From: Pseudovirgaria hyperparasitica
Taxonomy: Eukaryota > Ascomycota > Dothideomycetes > Acrospermales > Acrospermaceae
Length of the DNA: 64,000 bases
Assembly (NCBI RefSeq): GCF_010093815.1
Contig: NW_022985566.1
Coordinates: forward strand, 200,884-264,883
Reading direction: 5' to 3'
Part shown: piece after piece, positions 56,313 through 64,000 of the stretch
Layout of the letters: each line of letters begins with the position of its first letter
How positions within the stretch are numbered: position 1 is the stretch's first letter
Notes under the pieces: model-generated
Seen by the model: the letters and a program-made list of their open reading frames with translations, nothing else
Databases searched by the model: none
What the model was told of the DNA's origin: nothing
Translations under genes and position numbers: made by a program

Positions 56313-58866
56313 GCACAGCCATGAGGATGGAGTTCAATCTATCGCCTGTCACTGAAATACTGGTCTTCCTCAAGCTGACATCCGCCGTCATCTCACGCAC
56401 GTCTTACCGACTATTCGACTCTCCGGAGTGAGCATCGGTCAATCTAGACAACAGGTACATCTCTCTTACCACAGAATGTATCTATCCGCACACCGATGGC
56501 CCAATGATACGTCGCTAAAGTCACCGAAGTCTCACGATATACCCAAATCACTAACCTGATCTCAAGACCAGCAACCAATAATCCCAGTGTCTAGCTAGAC
56601 CACGAGCGTTCGTTGAGAGCAGCGGTGTGAGAACCAGCCTCTACGTTGCTCTGCCACGTGTGTATACACAGTAGTATTATTAGCAGGCCTATCCCAACGC
56701 AACAATCCTACGACATCCTCTTAGCGCACTCGGACAAAGCCAATGATCGGCCCCCCATGGCCTCTGAAATCTCACGATGTTGTCAAAATATATTGCTCTA
56801 CGCCCTGAAAACAGCCTATGGGATCATATCGCCACCCCCTCAACTTGTTCGAACGCCAGCTTTTAGGCTTCTCACTGGTCAGCGTTGGTATTGAATCGTC
56901 AACAGCCTCGAACTTGTTACAGCCAGTCAGAAACAAGCCGTGATGCGACAACATCGGCGTCCACCGACACGATAATACTGCGATGGTGGTGCCGTCGCGC
57001 GGCTGCAGCGCTGGCGCGGCTATTTTGACAGCTCATAGGGCTGAAGCAGTGATCATGCGCACCTTACTAGAGTGCGAGCTTGACTAAGCATCAGCAGCAC
57101 ATGTGGATGGATAGCAAAGAATCGATCACAGGCTGGACCGCGTTCAACCGAGCTCTTCGGCTTGAGGAATTGACTCCATGGCTTACACTGAGGAGCTTAT
57201 TAGGTAGGGTGTTCGTATGTAAGCAAGCTAGACTGTTCCTGCTCTCTCCACCTCTGGGGGGAAGTCTAGAACTTTGTTGCTAGACTACCTAGGCTAACAT
57301 TTTCCTCGTTTTCCTCGCGTATTCTCCGAGAGGGCAGGTCTGTCAAAGAATAGCTGGTTATATATACAATTAGCGTCAAGCATCAAGCATCAAGCATCAT
57401 GATCATCAGATAATGATGCAGGTTATATGAGGCTCTGTGTGTCGTCGCCCGTGTTCCATCCGATCGGGAACGGCTGCAGCGCATGTGGAGATGATCACGG
57501 CAGCTTACTTCGTCCTACCACATAATTACCAAGTCGAGATCATACCGAGCGTATGGACATGGCTGATTCTGCCATGGCTGATATAGTCATCCGCTACTTT
57601 TTGGCTCTGCAGGAGGTTTTCTCGCCTTTGCATTACCAAGATTCCGTCATGCGGCTACTGTACCGTATGCTGCTGATCATTTGTGGGGGCGCCTTTTTCT
57701 CATGGCGCGGTCCAGCCACAGGTGCAGTGTCAGGTCCGATAAGATCGATCTGTTGAGATAGCATCTTCACATCAATGGCACCGATACACGAGTCAATTCC
57801 ATGTCGCTGCTCCTCTGTATCATCTGCCATTGTGGACCAGAAAGCGGAGCAACAGTAGCAGCAGCAGCACATGCACATATCCAACGCACATAATCAATTC
57901 ATTGCGTCAGTTGGCGGGGCAGATGGTCGTCGAGTCATGTAGATGCAAGAACATCGATGCACGTTCGACAAAGTGTACGGTACAGTAGTAGTAATTACCT
58001 GCCCCCACAAGCATACCTACATATGCATACAATGTATGCATTTCATTTTCCCGAACGGCTGTCTGCCCATGCTGCATGCCTCATCGTCATGGTATGCCCC
58101 ATAGGCGAACGCCGACGATTTCGAATCATGGAATTTATATGCACAAAGGGAAGATAAGAAGAGCTGGGAAGAGAAAGAGTGAGAAATTTTAATGCAGGTA
58201 TGGGTGGGTGCTTGAGGTCTGACATGCTGAGAAGAGGATGAAAGAGTGAGTTGGACATGAATGCGATACAAGAATGAGTAGAGATCTGTTGGTTGGTGGA
58301 GATGATTCCGATGCCATGCATACAATGCGGAGAATAAACTTTTGGAGGAGGGTCGTAAATGCAAGACAAAAGTTGTTTTTGGTAGGTGCGTAAAAGTAAG
58401 GAAAAAAGTCCAACCCCATCGAGTCGTGGTCGTTCGTGCGTGGGTGATGGTAAGGCAGGAACGGAATTGGTTCTTGATGGTCGGTCTTCATGCCGAAGTG
58501 TGGATGTCAAGTCGCCAAATCGGTCATTACGTGCATGAAGGCATTGTCATTCTTCGGTCTGGACCGAATCTGCACATGATCAAACCGACATGCGAGTCAG
58601 CTATTTTTGCGATGCAGATAAACGCGAGCCGCATCTGATGATGCTGATGATGATGAGATCTGACGATGAGACCTCAAACATGGTAGGTCTGATTGGGTGA
58701 ACTGTTTTGCCATAGCGAGTACTGAAAAAGCTGTGCATGTCTCACTGTGCTGCTGAGCAGTGATTAGCGAAAAACGCCAGGCGATCGCTGTTCTGCCATT
58801 CGCAAAGAAAGTTGGGACAACGGTAGCGCCGTATCCGCTAGAGCTCAGCTCCAGGGCTGAGAGTTA
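56313..58866. other. Wide convergent spacer
   Basis: 2.55 kb without a supported gene. It has a 7-mer tandem (TCAAGCA)x3 at 57376-57396 and GATGAT-rich sequence around 58637-58660. ORFs are below 160 codons, without domains. Confidence 0.5.
57376..57396. repeat. Heptamer tandem repeat (TCAAGCA)3
   Basis: Three exact 7-bp copies in an AT-rich spacer. Confidence 0.8.
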
Positions 58867-60063
58867 TCAATCCGCCAAGACCCCGTTCTCGCCACCTTTG
58901 AGTGCCTCGAGTGCTCGGTCGAGCTCGTCCTCGCTGACCATGACAGTACCGGCACGCGCTGTGCTGAGATAGCTCATCTCCACTGGGCTTTGGAGACTGC
59001 CATGCGCTGTTCCACCCACCAGTCTGCCTGCTACGCCGCATACAATACCAGTAGCTTCGAGCGGTAGGTCTCGCAAATCAAGCGTGATCGGTATAAGACA
59101 GTCTGACTGCGTCCCAAGTAGCACGTTATCGCGAGAAGTGAAGTTGGATACAAGTGATTGTTCCAGTAAGACGGAAGCAGGCTCCGTATCCGTCAAGGTA
59201 AGTGAAAGAAACGGAGGATGCGGTAGTGTGATGAAGCATTTCACAAGTCCAAGGTGCAGAGCATCGTCTTGAGGAGAGAAAGACTTTGAATCATTCCCAT
59301 TGGTGTGGATTGAGCTATCTCGGCTGCCTGCGCACTGAATGAGACGCAGTTCTGAGTCAACCGTTGGCACAATGTGACGTCGCTTTAGCGTAGCAAAAGT
59401 TCTGGTCTGGAGCTCGTGGACGGTCGCAGGTGGTGGCGTCCCTGGAGGTGGTGGGATGTCAGTAGATGCTCGGCGTTGGTGAGTCGGATTGACATAAGTG
59501 GATGTGTTCTGCTCGAATTGAAATCCACGATCTTCCAGGGCATGGACGACTTGTCCTCGGCATCGGAGGGGCACGAGTATGTAGTCGGAGAAATAGGTGG
59601 TAATGAAGAATATCGAGCTGGGAAAGTTAGCTTGGATCGTGTTGTTCAGATATTTCAGAACATACATTCCAGCCATTGCAAGTGGACTTGTCAATTCAAG
59701 TACTCGTTGGCCAGCATCTAGACCTTCACCGTCAACTTGCATTACTATGAAGTCCTCATTGCCCACAGAGACTTGCGAACGAGATGTTTCTGGAAGTGCT
59801 TCGAGAACTGGAAGGAACAGCTTTTCTGCAGAAACTCGAGAGCAAACTACTGAGCATTCGACCGGCGTGACTGAGACATTGACGAAAGGGTGCTCATAAG
59901 GCCATGTTCTTGGTCGTGCATTCGAGATGCCATCGCTTCCAGATGAGTCGGGTCGATTTTTGGCAGGCAGAAGGAGAGCAAGAATGGGCTGTAGAAAAGT
60001 ATAGTACAAGGGTAGTGGGATGTGAATTAGTGCTAACTGTGTGTCCTTTGTGTAAACAACCAT
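58867..60063 (-). CDS. CASTOR-like ACT-domain protein
   Basis: A single exon of 398 residues. The segment SSIFFITTYFSDYILVP (about 150-170) followed by a helix, and the earlier DFIVMQVDGEG, match the CASTOR/GATSL ACT-fold domain, in which two ACT units are joined by a linker. A proline-rich linker (IPPPPGTPPPATV, about 205-217) separates this half from a second half with LPITLDLRDLPLEATGIVCGVAGRL (about 325-350). Animal CASTOR1 binds arginine and controls GATOR2 and mTORC1. Fungal relatives are named in databases only as ACT-domain proteins. Binding of an amino acid is inferred from the fold and not shown; arginine-contacting residues cannot be judged here. MVVYTKDTQLALIHIPLPLY is the natural start of the first ACT strand. 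Confidence 0.82.
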   Translation of the reverse strand: MVVYTKDTQLALIHIPLPLYYTFLQPILALLLPAKNRPDSSGSDGISNARPRTWPYEHPFVNVSVTPVECSVVCSRVSAEKLFLPVLEALPETSRSQVSVGNEDFIVMQVDGEGLDAGQRVLELTSPLAMAGMYVLKYLNNTIQANFPSSIFFITTYFSDYILVPLRCRGQVVHALEDRGFQFEQNTSTYVNPTHQRRASTDIPPPPGTPPPATVHELQTRTFATLKRRHIVPTVDSELRLIQCAGSRDSSIHTNGNDSKSFSPQDDALHLGLVKCFITLPHPPFLSLTLTDTEPASVLLEQSLVSNFTSRDNVLLGTQSDCLIPITLDLRDLPLEATGIVCGVAGRLVGGTAHGSLQSPVEMSYLSTARAGTVMVSEDELDRALEALKGGENGVLAD

Positions 60064-63000
60064 GTTAGCCTGGGGATACTATTGAGGAAAAAGCAAAAGG
60101 AGGGTATCTGAGATTACCGTGCCAAAATCGTATTTGGGGAGTGGTACTAGCTATATAAAGCAAGCCACGCAACGGTGAAGCTGACGAATTGACATCGATG
60201 TACGTTCCTTGTGTGCATATCACCGACCGCAAATGAATGATGAATGATGAATGATGAATGATGAGTGAGGAATGGGAAACTCACGAGTAGCTGAATGTGA
60301 GCACTCAACAACGTCAACGAAGAATCCATACCTTGGCGCTCGGGATAGACAATGGGAAAGTCGATATTGGAACAAGCTCAGCGGTACTGGATATAGACAG
60401 GGATGATGTGTGTAGAGTGGCGGGCTGAAGTTCTGGGAAAATGCGGCCTCGACGTAACACAAGGGTGTGGTACTGGTCCAGAAGCTCGCTGCCTGTAGAA
60501 AACAGGAAAAAGAAACCAACGGCTCGACACAGAACAGAAGCCAGTGCCAATCAATGCGTTGGAAAAATGATTTTAGCCAAGTTGACTCAGCACTTAATTC
60601 AACGATTGATATGTTCCTGTCCAACGGGCCAATGAGCAGTGTTATTTTTGAAGTTCATGCCTTTTACTTTCGTGTGCGTTCAGGATAGGGAGTATGGACA
60701 ATGGGGAGGAGAAAGTGGATCGTAGATAGATGGCAATATGTGAGACGCGTCGGACGATGAAGAGCGATTTAAGGAGTCTAGAGGACTGGCAGAGGGGATA
60801 CCTGCTGGAAGTGTATCGAGGGAGGGGAACAGGGGACACTAGGCCGTATCACCAGGGCTGCAGCGCGGCCAAGCAAGAGATCAGGTAGCAGAATGGTGAT
60901 GATCGGCCAATATTTCGATGCAGGGTCTGGAAAGTAGAGGGACAGAGTCTTCTTGTTGCAAAGGTCGAGGCGGATGAATGGCGTAACCGCTTCTTGCTCG
61001 TGTGGCTCGCAAAGTCCGGGGTAGCCAGGAAGATGTAGTACACAATACAAGCCCCCGGGCGCAGGCGCAGAGTGACAAAAATGCAGGTGACGGATAGGGT
61101 GCTGCGGATGCAGAGGCAAATGCAGACTTGTAAGCGTAGGAAGACGAGCCAACGTCTGTAGTCCTTGTTGTTCCTGTTGTCGCTGCAGTGTGACGATTCG
61201 AATTGTTCGCTACTGGCGGCTACGTGCAGATAGAGAGAGATGCGTGGGGGGTCCTGTCTCGCCCTGGGAGGGGGGTTTGATGTACTATGTACACTGCCGG
61301 TGGCTGATCGGATCTGCGGGGGGTCGACCGGACCTCATACGAGAGGGAACACGTTGCTCAGCGTTATAGAAGAGAGACGCAACGTCGTAGATGCTGTTAT
61401 GCGAGATGCAGTCTGCAGTCAGCTTTCAGCATTTAGCAGTCTCGGGAGTTTTCTATAACAGAGTGGGAAAAAAAGGGAAGGCCACATGCCACAGTACTAA
61501 TAGAATTCTAAATTGTGCCGCTCGTAGCGTACCGACATGTTGCTCAGCATTGTCCTTTAATAAATCAGCTAAGATGCGCAAGTGAATGGAGGGTGAAAAG
61601 TGCAAAAAAGAGGGGTCGGAAGCGCCTGAGGCATGTGAGGCGTCTGCTCCGTGTGCGTAGCTCCAGTACTGTGTATATAGCTGACACTGGCGGGTCCCGC
61701 CACGGGAGAAAGCGGCGGCCTGAGGACCCTGTTCGACGCCGCCTTTTTTTTTTTACTTTGCCGTTGCTTTGCCTTTTCCCCGCTCTCCCTTTTTCCCTTT
61801 AATTACCTGCCTGGTTTAGGTACTTAGCTCTCGACCGACTTGCATAGCATTAATGCACTCGGATTCTTCTCAACTGCATGTCGGTGATTTGTTTTCTCCG
61901 TGTAGATGCACACTCCACCTCGCACTGTACGTACCGGTATGCAAACGCTAATCCCAGACAGGATGTTTAGCGTGGGGTAACATTACCTGAGACTCGTGAT
62001 CTGTTATGCGGCATTTCCTATCCCGGCCATCGCCTTCTATCTTGCATGCACCACTCATCTCATCCTTCTTCGTATAATTATCTTCACCACCACCAGAACC
62101 CTCCCACGTCAGGCTACTTCTGCATATTAACCTGCTACTTCTTCCTACTCGTCTGCTTTCGTCGACCTGCAGCTACCACCAGCCTCTTCTTGTCAACCAT
62201 CGCACTTGGCTTACCTCTTTGCGTCATGCACGCTGCACGAGACGCTATGGATCGAGAGTCCGTCTGCTGATATATTCACAATCACTATTTCTTGTACATT
62301 CACGTCAGACGCTAATGATAACCTCTACAGGCCTGCTCCATACTCACCCAGCACAACCTCCTTGAACATGGTCTATTGCCGGAGACGGTACCTGTTTTCG
62401 TACAACAGCGTCAGACAAGTTTGACCAGAATCATGAATCACTACGTGCCATCTCCAACGTCTCATGCCATCGTTCTCTACGATAGAATACGGTGCCTCGT
62501 ATGTCCGCTCATCTCCGCGCCACTCGCGAGCCTACGTCTCAAAACTTCAATTGCGTCATTGATGCCCCGAGACCGCTGACAACTGGCCCAGTACCAACAA
62601 TGCTTTGCAATTAGGGTTGATCCATAATGATGATCCTACGTTACGCATAGCACTACCATTTTGCTTCTTGCTTTAGTAATACTTCCTTCATCCTGCCGTC
62701 TAACAACCATCACGCCTACCCGTCTTCGTATCGACGTAGATGCCCTCGGTAACGGTTCTCTCTTGCTAGTAACTTATTCGGCTACTTCCGGTCAATTTCC
62801 CCGCCCATCTTGTGTGGAGCTCAGAAGCCTCAGACACTATAATATGGCGCTACGGGATGTGCATGATTTAAGCACTTGAACCAGGCAGTTTGCAGCTGAG
62901 TATATCTGGGATCGTGCGTTCTGAGTTGGCCACCTAGCATTGAGATGTACATGGCATCTCTCGTATGGCGAAGTCGTTCATGCAGTTCAGGTCAGATTTA

Positions 63001-64000
63001 TTCCTTTCTAACTATCCCCTCTCTTGGCGTGGGGAAGCTGGCATGTCTTGTAACTCTACGACGGGCCATGCCGCTTGACTAGATTACTTCTGTGTCGGCC
63101 AGCGATTTATACGCCCGTCAGTTACGGCTACAAGCGGACATGCTCATCCTAGGACTGGCTATCGATTGACAAGAGGACCTTGTCCGGATGTTTTGGATAC
63201 ATCTCCGCTACATGCTTGACAGCCGCGTGTGTGTGTACAATTGCACTGCATGCTACATCCAATCAGGAGCGTTCAATCATGGCCTAGATCATGTAGGTGA
63301 TGATCATACGCATAGAACTGGTCGATTTGAACCTATCAGAAGCTAAGATGACCTGATAGACCTACTTACATGTGCTGCATATTCAACCCCCGCTTGTATC
63401 ACCACACACAGCGTTAGGATCGTGGCGAGCTCACTTTCACAACCCGACGTGGCATCTATGCTCAAACCAGTAGTGGATACCTTTAGCCGGATCGGCATCT
63501 TTGTCCTATACTTCCCTTGGGTCAATGATCAGTGCTCCCAGTCTACACGTTTTTCGTACTCCTACTTAACTATCACACAAGTTACGAAAAAAACAACAAT
63601 ATCGAAGACATCAACAGAGCCTATTAACGACCTTCCGTGTCGTGCAGTCCCCGCGTTCTTCAACCGAAGGCATAGCGAATGCAATAAAGTCCCACCGGAC
63701 TATAACAGCACGCGATGAGCAGTTATGTTAGCACTGGATGAACGCACTCTTATTCATTAATGTATATCAGTATTATTGACCTTGTCACCTATAGCGATGT
63801 CCTCATTGTCACTGTCTCCAAACTGGCGCGCCAACATGATACATTAGACTTCATCATGTCAACAGCAGCCCAATGAGGCTCGACTAGAATCGTCAGGCAT
63901 GTCCAGCCAGGTTATCCATTTGAGCGCCCTCAATCCTCATGGAGTGTGTCACGAATACGCACGCAAAAGCAAATGACCCAATCCCGATAACGTAACAACA
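60064..64000. other. Gene-poor right end
   Basis: 3.9 kb in which I can support no coding gene. It has a heptamer repeat at 60234-60268, a T-run near 61745-61755 next to GC-rich sequence, and pyrimidine-rich text around 62040-62570 that could be a leader or promoter of a plus-strand gene lying beyond the window. No ORF runs off the right edge convincingly. Confidence 0.5.
60234..60268. repeat. Heptamer tandem repeat (TGAATGA)4-5
   Basis: Four exact copies of TGAATGA followed by TGAGTGA, 170 bp upstream of the CASTOR-like start. Confidence 0.85.

Overview
The window is nuclear DNA from a filamentous ascomycete (Pezizomycotina). The evidence is short introns, mostly about 45-70 nt, with GT..AG ends and CTRAY-like branch points close to the acceptor; fungal-type genes (PDR-type ABC transporter, TRP/Flc-like channel, Zn2Cys6 regulator, LaeA/TAM-like methyltransferase, septin); and roughly equal use of both strands with no operons. 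I lean towards Dothideomycetes, but only loosely; nothing in the sequence fixes the species. Gene models were built by hand by joining reading frames at splice sites that preserve both phase and family-conserved sequence. There is no sign of a retroelement, virus copy, CRISPR array or rRNA.

Left part (1-25.6 kb) is dense and mostly housekeeping. It holds a left-truncated Ser/Thr-rich protein (-), a TRP/Flc-like membrane protein (-) and, divergent from it, a full-size PDR multidrug ABC transporter (+). These are followed by the AP-1 clathrin adaptor mu chain (-), a glycerol-3-phosphate acyltransferase (-), a secreted CE1-type esterase (+), a CCHC zinc-knuckle protein (-) divergent from the complex I subunit NDUFS6 (+), a YjbQ/UPF0047 protein (-), a low-complexity Tyr-rich hypothetical protein (-), and mitochondrial ribosomal protein uS7m (+).

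Middle (27-39.5 kb): an aldo-keto reductase (+), the dynactin p27/DCTN6 subunit (-), tRNA-Leu(UAA) (+), a universal-stress-domain protein with a repeated N-terminal motif (+), a four-repeat polyubiquitin gene (-) whose two introns sit at the same place in successive repeats, and, after about 2.9 kb without genes, a Zn2Cys6 regulator (+). Convergent or divergent with these is a more accessory stretch (39.5-50 kb): a pisatin-demethylase-like cytochrome P450 (-) and a divergent SAM methyltransferase (+) with 11 exons and one or two GC-AG introns. Wide gene-poor, compositionally odd spacers lie around them.

Right part (50-64 kb): Pwp2 (-) and a Cdc12/AspC septin (+) share a 430-bp divergent promoter. 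Next come a MORG1/WDR83 WD-repeat protein (+), a CASTOR-like ACT-domain protein (-), and almost 4 kb with short repeats but no gene I can support.

The best leads for novelty are a 119-bp nested inverted repeat that could fold as a three-way junction (35.5 kb), the P450/methyltransferase/Zn2Cys6 neighbourhood with its unusual introns, the duplicated intron of polyubiquitin, the long empty and strand-skewed spacers at 39.5-42.5 and 47.9-50 kb, and the fungal CASTOR-like gene. None of these by itself proves a new system.
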